Positions 35,301 to 42,000 of a DNA stretch of 64,000 bases are shown here, piece by piece. This stretch comes from Gavia stellata. Taxonomy: Eukaryota; Chordata; Aves; Gaviiformes; Gaviidae. The first letter of the stretch is position 1. Every line of letters begins with the position of its first letter. A model generated the notes under the pieces. That model saw only the letters and a program-made list of their open reading frames with translations. It had not been told where the DNA came from and did no database searches. The DNA is taken from assembly GCF_030936135.1 (NCBI RefSeq), contig NC_082613.1, positions 7,068,001 to 7,132,000 on the forward strand, written 5' to 3'. The translations under genes were made by a program, and so were the position numbers.

Positions 35301-36679
35301 AAACATGCATACCTGCCTAGCTCACAGGCTACAATTGGCCGACACAACTTCTCTTGACTCAGAGCACAGTAGTACCATCTTGCCACCAATTCAGCATTTT
35401 TGTCAACCTGAAGAAAAATAATTACTCATGATTTTAAAATATTTTTTATATTGCAAATTATTTAAACATAAAATCAAGTAATACTTGAAGCATTAATCAA
35501 ATCCCCAGGTATCTTAACAAACCTACTTTCAGCATTCAAAGCTATTCTGTAAAGTAACTTTAGCAAAACTTTTTAGCATAATTCATGACCAGTTTTGAGG
35601 GTCTGCCTCTATCTGCTGAACACATTTCTGCATCTTGGGACTTGGGATCTATCTTCCTAACTCTAACTCAGTTTTCTTACTTTCTGCCACTTCCATCTGT
35701 CTCCTTCCCTCTTTATTCTTTTTTACTCTTTAAATGTTCTCCACTACCCTCTTCTTCTCTCTAGTTCTACATCTGACCCCTGCTTGGGTCAACTACAAGT
35801 GCCACTCCCCATAAGGAACAAAGGTAACAATAAAAGCAAATCTGGGGATGTCAGGATGCTACCTGAACCTTCAGTCCAAAACCCCCAGTTTTATGACAAA
35901 TTAGGCCATAAAAGAAAGACTGAGGTTCACAGGTGCTTTGACTGTTACCTGTAGCTGTAAAGCCACAGTCAGGTGTGGGGAGAAAATAGATTTACTTATT
36001 CTACATCAGCAAGTGTGATTTCCGTAAGTTTTCTGCTATTTGCTGTGGTATTTTTCCCAATCTTTATCGACCTACACACGCAGGTGATACCACTATATAT
36101 CCAATACCCTAACACATCCTAAAAAGGGGAGCCCAAGCAATGTTCAGAATGCAAGCAGACAGAATGTAAAAATGGCCATGTTCAACACCACCAATGGTCT
36201 GGTCACGCTATTAGACAAACTACCAAAAATGCTACCAGCAGATACCGCACTCCTAGATGAATGAGGCCCCTACATCCCACGCGTTCAGCAGAATGACTTA
36301 TGTCCAAAAACCCCCCAAGAAAATAAAGGGGTCTCTACTGTGTCTGTCACTAGCACCACAGACACAATCACCCTGAGGCGGCACCCGCAGACCAGACCAG
36401 CGCCGCGCAGAAGGGCGCTCTCCTCCACGCTGTCAGCACCGGGAGTGCCAGGCCCGGCTCACAGGCACGCCGGGACAGGCAGGACTGACCGGGTCTCCGT
36501 GCGGCCTCTCTCCCCCCAGGCCGCGGGCCTGCGTCAGGGCCTAGGCTCACAAAGCCGGTCCGACAGCCCCCGGCCGCGCTCCCCGCCGCCCTCACGCAGC
36601 GCCCTCCAACCTTCTCGACTTTGCGAGGCCCCTTGACCAGCTCGTGCCGCTTGGGGATGGTGCCGCCATCGCATCCCAT
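8133..36679 (-). CDS. RTF2: RTF2, replication termination factor 2 (whole gene, 9 coding exons)
   Basis: Nuclear protein of the Rtf2 family. In vertebrates it acts at stalled replication forks and is removed with the help of the DDI1/DDI2 proteasome shuttles (established knowledge). Exons in transcript order are 36679-36611, 35407-35313, 35209-35116, 34920-34781, 33464-33386, 14291-14178, 11044-10990, 10910-10818 and 8314-8133. They sum to 921 nt, giving 306 aa plus stop, the same length as I recall for human RTF2. All junction phases agree. The protein starts [18 protein letters not shown], has a first U-box-like Cys segment ([20 protein letters not shown]), then the RING-like stretch [19 protein letters not shown] with [14 protein letters not shown] and [14 protein letters not shown], a charged linker, and a conserved C terminus ([18 protein letters not shown]). 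The start codon has a strong context (G at -3, G at +4). Intron 5 is 19 kb and contains GCNT7 on the other strand. Confidence 0.97.
8315..10817 (-). other. RTF2 intron 8
   Basis: An AT-rich 2.5-kb intron bounded by GTTGGTG (donor) and CTATCAG (acceptor) on the minus strand. I see no repeat family, no exon-like segment and no RNA gene inside it. Confidence 0.85.
10818..10910 (-). CDS. RTF2: RTF2 exon 8
   Basis: A 93-nt exon with acceptor TTTCATAG and donor GTTGGTG. It encodes a low-complexity hydrophilic linker beginning [11 protein letters not shown], which aligns with the human GPSK linker. Phase 1 at both ends. Confidence 0.93.
10911..10989 (-). other. RTF2 intron 7 (79 bp)
   Basis: A very short GT-AG intron (GTAATGTCA donor, CATAG acceptor region). 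Its size is near the lower limit for vertebrate introns, but both flanking exons join in phase. Confidence 0.9.
10990..11044 (-). CDS. RTF2: RTF2 exon 7
   Basis: A 55-nt exon with acceptor TGTTTCAG and donor GTAATG. It encodes the basic linker [18 protein letters not shown] and ends after one base of a split codon. It matches the Lys-rich, AAES-containing linker of mammalian RTF2. Confidence 0.93.
11045..14177 (-). other. RTF2 intron 6
   Basis: A 3.1-kb AT-rich intron. It holds A-homopolymer runs near 12.92 and 13.58 kb. Short frames such as 11547-11873 on the plus strand have no splice or domain support. No mobile element is recognisable. Confidence 0.85.
14178..14291 (-). CDS. RTF2: RTF2 exon 6
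   Basis: A 114-nt, 38-codon exon (acceptor AATTGAAG, donor GTAATCT), phase 0 at both ends. It begins [19 protein letters not shown] and ends KSKLEK. It supplies the last Cys of the RING-like fold and the helical ERMEDRR-type segment conserved across RTF2 proteins. Confidence 0.96.
17003..17745 (-). mobile_element. CR1 LINE retrotransposon, 5'-truncated 3' end
   Basis: The minus-strand reading of 17741-17112 is a 209-codon open frame matching the C-terminal part of the CR1 ORF2 reverse transcriptase ([60 protein letters not shown]). The 3' end has the CR1 hallmark short ATTCTATG-type direct repeats (17003-17019) and no poly-A tail, as expected for CR1. The reading frame departs from the family after NIRKK at an A7 run (T7 at 17207-17213 on the plus strand), implying a 1-nt shift. 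The 5' boundary, near 17745, is estimated from where homology to my memory of CR1 stops. The copy lies in the same orientation as RTF2, antisense to GCNT7. Confidence 0.95.
17808..17826. repeat. A-homopolymer run just beyond the CR1 5' boundary
   Basis: An uninterrupted A run of about 18 nt begins roughly 65 bp beyond the CR1 truncation point. It is probably a simple homopolymer and not part of the element, because CR1 ends in short octamer-like repeats. Confidence 0.6.
19242..19284 (+). repeat. Polypurine G-rich tract, possible G-quadruplex
   Basis: A 43-nt stretch of only G and A on the plus strand includes G5, G4 and G10 runs separated by GGA units. Such a sequence can in principle form G-quadruplex or triplex DNA. 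It lies about 390 bp upstream of the exon-like start at 19669, in the direction of GCNT7 transcription, so a promoter role is conceivable but unproven. Confidence 0.7.
19669..19723 (+). other. Candidate leader exon upstream of GCNT7
   Basis: An ATG in strong context (A at -3, G at +4) opens an 18-codon hydrophobic frame beginning [10 protein letters not shown], followed by a near-perfect splice donor AAG|GTAAGG after one base of the next codon. If joined to the strong acceptor at 23747 the frame would close after five more codons (DNLNA, stop), before the GCNT7 ATG. It would then be a leader uORF, not an N-terminal extension. It could alternatively be the first exon of an unrelated transcript, or a chance match. 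No second-exon partner is proven. Confidence 0.3.
23748..23803 (+). other. GCNT7: GCNT7 5' UTR portion of the first coding exon
   Basis: A very strong pyrimidine tract and CTTTCAG end at 23747, so the coding exon probably begins at 23748, with an untranslated exon further upstream. The remaining 56 nt contain in-frame stops before the main ATG and a small upstream ORF (23772-23807). Confidence 0.6.
23772..23807 (+). CDS. Small upstream ORF overlapping the GCNT7 start
   Basis: Two tandem ATGs (23772, 23775) open an 11-codon frame, [11 protein letters not shown]. Its TGA (23805-23807) overlaps the GCNT7 ATG (23804-23806) as ATGA. This arrangement can allow termination-reinitiation or dampen translation of the main frame. 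Its presence is seen directly; a regulatory effect is inference. Confidence 0.4.
   Translation: MMRRQYLENRR
23804..24779 (+). CDS. GCNT7: GCNT7 coding exon 1
   Basis: It carries the cytosolic tail, membrane anchor, stem and most of the catalytic domain through [14 protein letters not shown], ending one base into the next codon at donor ATG|GTAAGA. Reading past the donor adds an unrelated tail to a stop at 24970, which is intron read-through. The start ATG has A at -3, and upstream in-frame stops exclude a longer N terminus within this exon. Confidence 0.95.
23804..26352 (+). CDS. GCNT7: GCNT7, beta-1,6-N-acetylglucosaminyltransferase family member 7 (whole gene)
   Basis: A core-2/I-branching type glycosyltransferase (GT14 family), expected in the Golgi as a type II membrane protein. 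Exons 23804-24779, 25253-25348 and 26126-26352 give 1299 nt, 432 aa, with consistent phase-1 junctions. A single membrane anchor lies at residues 11-28 ([18 protein letters not shown]) after a short cytosolic tail. The catalytic domain shows IHKELEMF (119-126), [10 protein letters not shown] (140-149), [12 protein letters not shown] (205-216) and TYSPDEHYW (310-318). The Glu of that last motif corresponds to the catalytic base of GCNT1, so the active site looks intact. The domain ends with [15 protein letters not shown] and [10 protein letters not shown]-glycosylation sequons are at N110, N231 and N274. Family-type cysteines are abundant. The gene is nested in RTF2 intron 5 on the opposite strand. 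The genomic position beside RTF2 favours GCNT7 over GCNT1-4. The acceptor substrate of GCNT7 is, to my knowledge, not well established. Confidence 0.95.
24780..25252 (+). other. GCNT7 intron 1 (473 bp)
   Basis: A GT-AG intron between the catalytic-motif exon and the middle coding exon, AT-rich and without other features. A plus-strand AATAAA near 25106 (GCAATAAAACTG) and a second near 25152 could in principle permit a truncated transcript ending in the intron. Confidence 0.85.
25253..25348 (+). CDS. GCNT7: GCNT7 coding exon 2
   Basis: A 96-nt exon after TTTTTAAAG, which is a weak acceptor context. It encodes [20 protein letters not shown] followed by a charged KDQEG segment and KGCK. The [10 protein letters not shown] block is the family motif equivalent to WTGNLRAIKW in paralogues, which confirms the exon despite the weak acceptor. 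Confidence 0.94.
25349..26125 (+). other. GCNT7 intron 2 (777 bp)
   Basis: A GT-AG intron with donor GTAATG and acceptor CTTTGCAG. AT-rich, with nothing else recognised. Confidence 0.85.
26126..26352 (+). CDS. GCNT7: GCNT7 coding exon 3 (terminal)
   Basis: It begins by completing a split Gly codon, then [27 protein letters not shown] and [13 protein letters not shown], ending in NYFNMKLNV and TGA. The Cys in DCLERHY and the one in DICVYG correspond to conserved disulfide cysteines of the family. An internal ATG at 26167 gives only a shadow frame. Confidence 0.95.
26481..26486 (+). terminator. GCNT7 proximal polyadenylation signal AATAAA
   Basis: A canonical AATAAA lies 128 nt after the GCNT7 stop. 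The downstream stretch is U-rich (GGCTTTATTTC) with little GU, so it may be weaker than the distal candidate at 26947. Confidence 0.45.
26947..26952 (+). terminator. GCNT7 distal polyadenylation signal AATAAA with GU-rich element
   Basis: AATAAA is followed at once by GGGTGTGTGTGCC (26955-26967), a classical GU-rich downstream element. It would give a 3' UTR of about 600 nt. Another AATAAA at 26692 lies between this and the proximal site. Confidence 0.45.
33386..33464 (-). CDS. RTF2: RTF2 exon 5
   Basis: A 79-nt exon (acceptor CCTTGAAG, donor GTGAGT) encoding [26 protein letters not shown]. It contains the CGC and CH metal-ligand-like residues of the RING-like fold. It enters completing a split Arg codon and exits in phase 0. 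Confidence 0.96.
33465..34780 (-). other. RTF2 intron 4
   Basis: A 1.3-kb intron. No gene, repeat family or RNA gene recognised. Confidence 0.85.
34781..34920 (-). CDS. RTF2: RTF2 exon 4
   Basis: A 140-nt exon (acceptor TTTTTTCAG, donor GTCAGTAAGT) encoding [13 protein letters not shown], then [20 protein letters not shown] and NGRH. It holds the ARFICPV Cys that opens the second zinc-finger-like half and is among the most conserved parts of the family. Confidence 0.96.
35116..35209 (-). CDS. RTF2: RTF2 exon 3
   Basis: A 94-nt exon encoding [20 protein letters not shown] and ASHIKSIK (acceptor GTTACAG, donor GTAAACAG). The [13 protein letters not shown] block is the U-box-like helix typical of RTF2. 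It is separated from exons 2 and 4 by short introns of 103 and 195 bp. Confidence 0.96.
35313..35407 (-). CDS. RTF2: RTF2 exon 2
   Basis: A 95-nt exon (acceptor TCTTCAG, donor GTATGCA) encoding [20 protein letters not shown] and [10 protein letters not shown]. The CALSQE and IVACELG blocks carry the Cys residues of the first U-box-like half. Confidence 0.96.
35408..36610 (-). other. RTF2 intron 1
   Basis: A 1.2-kb intron, AT-rich on the exon 2 side and GC-rich within the CpG island on the exon 1 side (about 36.36-36.61 kb). No other feature recognised. The donor sequence after exon 1 is unusual (GTTGGA). Confidence 0.8.
36611..36679 (-). CDS. RTF2: RTF2 exon 1 coding part
   Basis: 23 codons from the ATG at 36679 to GAGAAG at 36611, matching the near-invariant RTF2 start [18 protein letters not shown]. 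The frame stays open upstream without a conserved ATG, so this start is chosen on family identity and strong context. Exon 2 resumes with VDK in phase 0, which fixes the exon end before GTTGGA, a non-consensus donor. Confidence 0.93.
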
Positions 36680-36940
36680 CTCGCTCCCCGCAGCGCTACG
36701 CTTCCGGGTCCACTTCCCCCTCCCACACACAGGCGACACACTTCCGGGGGAGTGAAGTACTTCCGGCGTGCCCTGAGAGCGTCATCGCTGTTCCATAGCA
36801 ACCAGGAGGCTGGGGGCGGGGCTACAAGCGCAATAGCGGAGGGGCGGGGCAGGGCGGGCCAGTCCATCGGGCCGGTGCCGGAGGGGCGCGGAACGTGCCA
36901 CAGCGCGCAGGAGGGTTCGCAGCGCCCCCGCCCGGAGGCG

Positions 36941-37050
36941 AGGCGGGGCGAGGCGGGGCGAGGCGGGGCGAGGCGGGGCGAGGCGGGGCGAGGCGGGGCG
37001 AGGCGGGGCGAGGCGGGGCGAGGCGGGGCGAGGCGGGGCGAGGCGGGGCG
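36941..37050. repeat. 10-bp GC-box minisatellite, 11 perfect copies
   Basis: The unit AGGCGGGGCG repeats 11 times without a mismatch. Each unit contains GGCGGGGC, one base from the Sp1/KLF GC box (GAGGCGGGGC versus GGGGCGGGGC). The array lies 262-371 bp upstream of the RTF2 ATG in the CpG island. Its perfect identity suggests recent expansion and likely length variation between individuals. Open frames through it on both strands are compositional artefacts. Confidence 0.95.
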
Positions 37051-37330
37051 CAGCAGCCGCCGCCGCCTCCTCCTCTCCCCTACCTGCCCCTGCCACGGCG
37101 GAGCAGGTTTACCCCTTTTTTGTGAGGAACCCCCCCCACAGGACACCCACTTTGGGGGATTTATGGCCAAAGCAGGTTCCCGAGTTGGGCCGGGCTGGCA
37201 GGGGCGGGGCCGCGAGCTGCCCCCCGCTGAGGGGGCGCCCCGCGCCTTTCCCCTTTCCCGCCCTGCGCCGTCAGGGGAGGCAGGAGGGGGCGGTGGCGGG
37301 TGAGAAACACTCGGTCCTTCCAGGAGTGCG

Positions 37331-37336
37331 TTTAAT
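37331..37336 (-). terminator. Putative 3' end of the CASS4 transcription unit (ATTAAA)
   Basis: This is the only AATAAA/ATTAAA on the minus strand that I find between the CASS4 stop (38645) and the RTF2 promoter. A GU-containing stretch (GAGTGTTTCTC) follows about 20 nt downstream. It would give either a 1.3-kb CASS4 3' UTR or the end of the small-ORF transcript at 37.8-38.1 kb, and it places that 3' end inside the RTF2 CpG island. Confidence 0.45.
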
Positions 37337-37465
37337 ACGAAACGTACAAAGCCAACGTGAAATGCAGTTACCGCATTTAACTGTGCGAACAGTAATATTT
37401 ACAAATGTTGACGTTTAAAGAGCAGTATAAAACACGGCGAGTGCCAAGTGAAAACAAAACGGAGG

Positions 37466-37510
37466 AAGATGGCGGAGCTGCTTCTTTCCACAGACACACT
37501 GGGAGTGTGA
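37466..37510 (+). promoter_or_regulatory. YY1-like AAGATGGCGG site with a tiny plus-strand ORF
   Basis: AAGATGGCGG at 37466-37475 matches the YY1 core word, which is commonly found just downstream of start sites and overlapping start codons. The ATG inside it (37469) opens a 13-codon frame that begins MAELLLST and stops at 37510. It may mark a divergent transcript from the RTF2 CpG island, or it may be chance. Confidence 0.25.
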
Positions 37511-37831
37511 GCACTGTTGCACCACAAAGCAGGTGTAACTACTCACAAAACTAATTGTCCAATTTCAGGGCAAAGACACAGGTGTAATGCTGCCAAGAAA
37601 GGCCAGACTGAAAGTTCAGATAAAAACTTTAAAATAAATTAATTAGGAAAAATACAAATAATGCTACAGGCTACCTGGGTGGTTACAAGGCCTTCACTGT
37701 TGTATTTCACATCCAGCAAATGTGGGGATAAAGCTAACGAGCTACACAGCCCAGCGCAGTCAGGGCCGGTCTGAGAACCCCCGGGCAGCCTCGCCAGCGC
37801 GGGTGCTCTCGGTGCCCAGCAAGCAATAACG

Positions 37832-38035
37832 TCACCTTTTCAGTTTGTAGAAGAGCTGCTCCAAAGCCTCTGCATATTTAGTGACTAAAATAAATTCTGT
37901 TTCACTTGGAGCAATGCTCTGAACAGCTTCAGGCTGTGACGGAGGACAGCTGAGGCACGCTCCCCATAGATTTACCGGGAGCCAGAACTCCTCCAAGTCA
38001 GTTTTCCTTCTGAGCTCAGATACCAGCTGGAGCAT
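37832..38035 (-). CDS. Unrecognised 67-aa small ORF between CASS4 and RTF2
   Basis: An ATG-initiated frame with an in-frame TAA just upstream. Its composition looks protein-like: an N-terminal MLQLVSELRRKTDLEEFW segment, a Pro/Cys middle (CLSCPPSQPE) and an amphipathic end (LVTKYAEALEQLFYKLKR). I do not recognise it. It lies 0.6 kb after the CASS4 stop on the same strand, behind a strong splice acceptor (TTTTTTTTTTAACAG, exon from 38133), and about 500 nt before ATTAAA at 37331. It may be part of the CASS4 3' UTR, an alternative terminal exon, or a separate small gene. A second frame (38109-37972) overlaps it. Confidence 0.3.
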   Translation of the reverse strand: MLQLVSELRRKTDLEEFWLPVNLWGACLSCPPSQPEAVQSIAPSETEFILVTKYAEALEQLFYKLKR

Positions 38036-38109
38036 TTCCCATTAACATCTAGGCTATGCGTAGTACCTGCCAGATTTTGTCCTGTTACACACTCATCGCA
38101 TCTGTACAT
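37972..38109 (-). CDS. Unrecognised 45-aa ORF overlapping the 67-aa ORF
   Basis: It begins MYRCDECVTGQNLAGTTHSL and includes CSSWYLSSEG, ending at TAA 37972. Its start is the first ATG after the candidate acceptor at 38134-38135, so scanning ribosomes on a transcript beginning with this exon would meet it first. Nothing is known to me about such a protein; it may be chance. Confidence 0.15.
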   Translation of the reverse strand: MYRCDECVTGQNLAGTTHSLDVNGKCSSWYLSSEGKLTWRSSGSR

Positions 38110-38644
38110 GAAGAACAAAAGCTAGCTTTGCAGCTGTTAAAAAAAAATAAAATTGTAATTACAAATTTTGAGTAAAGTCCTCAAGAAACAATTGATAATG
38201 GGATATCAGAACTTACAGAATATTGTGTGGCAAAATTTAAAGACAGACTTTACAAACCCAAATGAAAAAAAAAAAGGAAATATATTTACCTGACCTATAT
38301 AGAAATTAAAAAAATAAGAAATCAGCCAGATAATAAAATATTTTTGCTCTAATACACAGCAAACATTCCTGCCCAGCCACCAAGATGATGACATTTGCAG
38401 ACAGGATCTGAACAATGCAGAAGTACAGATGTAATTCTACAACTCCTCTTCTGCATCTGCTGTTGCGTGGATCTTCACCTGCTAAAAGTGCACCAGCACC
38501 CAGGGAACTACCCGGCAGGAATTCTTAGAGGTGACTGAACGTTGGTGTCACCGAGCTGCATTTACCTCCCTTGGCTGCCACATGTCAAAGGAGTGAAGAG
38601 AGAATCATAACAATGGAGAATTTGTAAAACCAGCAAAGTGTCTT

Positions 38645-39058
38645 TCATTCCATCATTGCTCTAAACTGCTGTGTGTACTTAGACAGCTCCTCAGTTTGAT
38701 CCTGGAGTTCCCTCATGGCATCTGCATTTGGATATTGTATTGCAGCATTTTTGGTGGCGAGAGCCAGATTCTTCAAGAGGCTGCAAAACTGGCTGCTGCT
38801 GTGGAGAATGTCGTTCCGAGCATCTCTTTCTTGAGTTTCCTGGCAGAGAGAATCCACTAGCTTTTGTCCCACCATAATGATCAATTTGCTGTGGGATATA
38901 AAGACTTCGGGTGGCTGGTTGTTGCTCAGACTCTTAGTAAATACGCCAATGGCCTTGTGAAGGGCACTGAAACACAGCTTACAGTGTTCTGGGAGAGCGA
39001 TTTTCTTCGCAGACTCCTGCTTGCTTTGAATTACAGTCTTTTTTGCAAATGGCAAAAC
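38645..39058 (-). CDS. CASS4: CASS4 exon 7 (terminal coding exon)
   Basis: It begins VLPFAKKTVIQSKQ after acceptor TTTTCCAG and ends SKYTQQFRAMME and TGA. It encodes the C-terminal helical bundle, including LCFSALHKAIGVF, ISHSKLIIMVGQKLVDSLC and LLKNLALATKNAAIQYP. This is the FAT-like domain that localises Cas proteins to focal adhesions. Confidence 0.94.
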   Translation of the reverse strand, partial: VLPFAKKTVIQSKQESAKKIALPEHCKLCFSALHKAIGVFTKSLSNNQPPEVFISHSKLIIMVGQKLVDSLCQETQERDARNDILHSSSQFCSLLKNLALATKNAAIQYPNADAMRELQDQTEELSKYTQQFRAMME

Positions 39059-42000
39059 CTGGAAAAGGGTGAAAAAAAAAAAATAGACTCAGCTTGGGTG
39101 CACACTGATTGTTTCCTTATTTGCTCTACACTGTATTCTTCACTTACAGGGAGGTTTTTTTAGTTAATAGTCTCCAAATTGCCCCAGTCCAGGACTCTTA
39201 CAATCATTTCTCTTTACATAAAGTACTGGACTTCAAAGTGGTGTTTTCTCCCCGTTGCCTTTTTTCCCCAAACAAATTTCACTGAACATGATTTTAATAA
39301 TGGATAGCACACAAAGTGCTGTAGCTAAACATCAATCATTTACACAGTCTGGACTTCAAACTTTCAGATAGTACAAAACATTTAGACTTGATCTTTAATG
39401 GTGCTGACTTTATGAGGGTTATGAATGATTAAAACTGTACAATATCAAGAGGATCAATCCTTATGCCAGTGCATTACACGATATTTTTAAATACTAACTC
39501 TCACAGCTTTATCCCAAACGATACACAAAGGCAAGAAAATAAATAGTATGACTTTAAAGTAGAGTGGTTCTTTACATTTGAGGAAAATAAATGTTTTGCA
39601 TGGGTTTTCAGCGGTAATTCTAAGAACTAGTTCTGGGAAAATGAACTATGAGATAACAAATAGATCTCTAGGTATAGATATGTGTGTCCAAATGCAAACT
39701 ATTTTGAATTTTAGCAAGCACAGAAATCAGGAAATAGAAGTCCTCATAAGTAATACTTTTGAAAATCAGAAATACCTTTGGTTTTGAATCTGTACTCTTC
39801 TTTGCTACTTCTTTACCTGAAATGATTTTCTGTGCCTGTTAGAAATCAAAATGAAAGCAAAGTTGAAGTGGTTTACATAAAAATATTTAAATATAAATGT
39901 GCTTTTCACTTATTTCAGGGGTAAACAACTACTTGCTATGCTTCCTTCATGTTATGGACAACAATGGTATGTTTATCAGAAGCAACTGTAGGTTTTTTCC
40001 TACTAAAAATTTAGTGTCTGATCCTGCAAGATCTAAGATTGAAACCAACATAACATTTCCTAAATTCTAAGGACAAGCCAGCATTTCTTTGTGAAACCAA
40101 GAGAGTTATATTCTTAGTAGACGTTTCAGTAATTCTAAGGAGAATGATTCTAACAAACATCCAAAAATATTCTAACAAATAAACTTGATAATTCACAGGA
40201 AGAGTTTAATCTGTTAAATCAAAATTGTCTACAAAAGCGTGCTTTCCAATACAACTCAAGTTAGAAGGTTAACATCTCTGTATAGTTATGTCAGAGTCAA
40301 ACAAATAAAATGTACTGGCTAGAAGAGAACTACTAGTCAGAAGAAATAAATTGCTAATCCCCAGCTAAAAGTTGTCTCTCAAATTAATTTAAATGGGCAA
40401 GCTAAAAATCTTAGTGCTGGCTGGCTGCCTGCCTGGGTAAATTCTCAAATGCCAGTTCTCTTTGTTACTTAAAATTACTGATCATTCTACATGTGCCATC
40501 TAGCACTCTTAAGAAAATCCTGAATTCAGTCTGGAAAATAGGAAGTAGTGCAAACTGAATTTGGCAGTAGTGCAAAGATAAAATAGTGCTAATAGCTTAA
40601 CATCTGCAAACAATCAGGAATATAGATAGCAAAATGCAGTTATACTAACCTGTAACTGAACATAATCACAGTCCTCCGTGGCATTTTCTTTTGGTTTCTC
40701 AGAAGAGACCTGACTTTGGTTGGGTTTATCAGGAGTATGTCTCTGAAGTGAATCTATTTCTATTCTTCTTGGCACTGTGATTTGTTTTGCCATTTTGTAT
40801 TCTGGGTTCACTTTTGATTGCTTCATTTCTTGTTCCTTCTCATTCTTTCTGAAAAGAAGCTTTCCATTGGCAATGATGATGGATACAAACCTCTTGATAT
40901 CATCTGGAATTGTGCGGGCTACCATAACAAAGCGATCAAGATCATCTGGGTTGTTCTGAGGTTTCCTGAGGACCAAAGCCTCTAGTGACCATTTGCAGTT
41001 GTTTAGAGCTTCTCTTGTTTCTGTTAAGATTTTGAATGAGTTCATAAGAATTTCTAGCTGTTTTTTAATTCTGGTCTGAAGATTGTTATCAGTGAGGTAA
41101 GAGGCATTTACCTTTATGACTTGAGCAAAGGCCAAGAATTCTCCCAGTGATACTTTTACGTGATCGACTGATCTATGGATTTCTTCAATGCTTTTCTCTA
41201 GGTGCTCCTGTAATCTCCATTTACTACTCACAAAGATCATTAGACTCGCAACCGAGCTGGATACACTGTGCTGCAGCCTAGTCAGTGTCTCTATGGCTAC
41301 CTCAAGGTCCAGTTTAACTTCTTTGGCAGGCTCTTCTGAAGATGACATAGAAAAAGACTCAGCAGAAGAGTTTGAGGATGTAGACAGTGTGCTGCTTCTG
41401 CTATCCACACTAGAAACAGATAATCTGTCTTGTTCTAGTTTGGCATCTCTTGAGAACTGTGGAGGAGCACTGTACGCTTGTTCTCCACAACTGTTGCTGG
41501 ATTTTTCCATCTCCTTCTTGGACTGCAAAGTGGTGGGCAAACCTTTGGGAATATCATAAACATTCTCTTCAGAGATCTGATTCTCAGCCTTTGGAGCCAG
41601 GAGACCTGGGGGTACATCACAGCTACCGTTTTGTGGCAAAAGCAGTACATCCCGTGCGGATGGAACATCATAAAGACGGATATCTGGAAACGTTAATTTC
41701 CGTTGTGTTGGTGGAATATCGTATAACTGTGGATTTACAATTTTGGCTTCAGTCTTTGTTGTTAGCACCTTGTACCTGGTTGGTGGTGTATCGTACAGCA
41801 CCTGGTTCTCCAAGGAATGGCCAGGAGGGTTTTGTTTTAATCCTGGTTTTTCAGGTGATACTGGAATATCATAAATCCATTCTGACTTTCGAGGATTTGG
41901 CAAGGTATTGTAATGGCCCCAGAACTTTTTCTGAGATTCATTTTCTGCAACATCAGTTTCTCTTTTGGGAGGGACATCATATAACTGCAATAGAGCACAC

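Larger units (their letters stand above)
36360..37300. promoter_or_regulatory. RTF2: CpG-island promoter of RTF2
   Basis: A GC- and CpG-rich block spanning RTF2 exon 1 and its upstream flank, in contrast to the AT-rich surroundings. Just upstream of the ATG are three ETS-type sites (GCTTCCGG 36700-36707, ACTTCCGG 36740-36747, ACTTCCGG 36759-36766), a CGTCA CRE half-site (36780-36784), an RFX-like GTTCCATAGCAAC (36790-36802) and perfect GC boxes GGGGCGGGGC at 36813-36822 and 36841-36850. There is no obvious TATA box. This is the usual layout of a housekeeping promoter with dispersed start sites. The island could also fire on the plus strand. Confidence 0.88.

Noticed and set aside
36592-37303. 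Long frames on both strands across the CpG island (192-219 codons)
   Set aside because: They are produced by the 10-bp repeat and high GC content, with simple repetitive translations. The RTF2 exon 1 frame explains the coding part.
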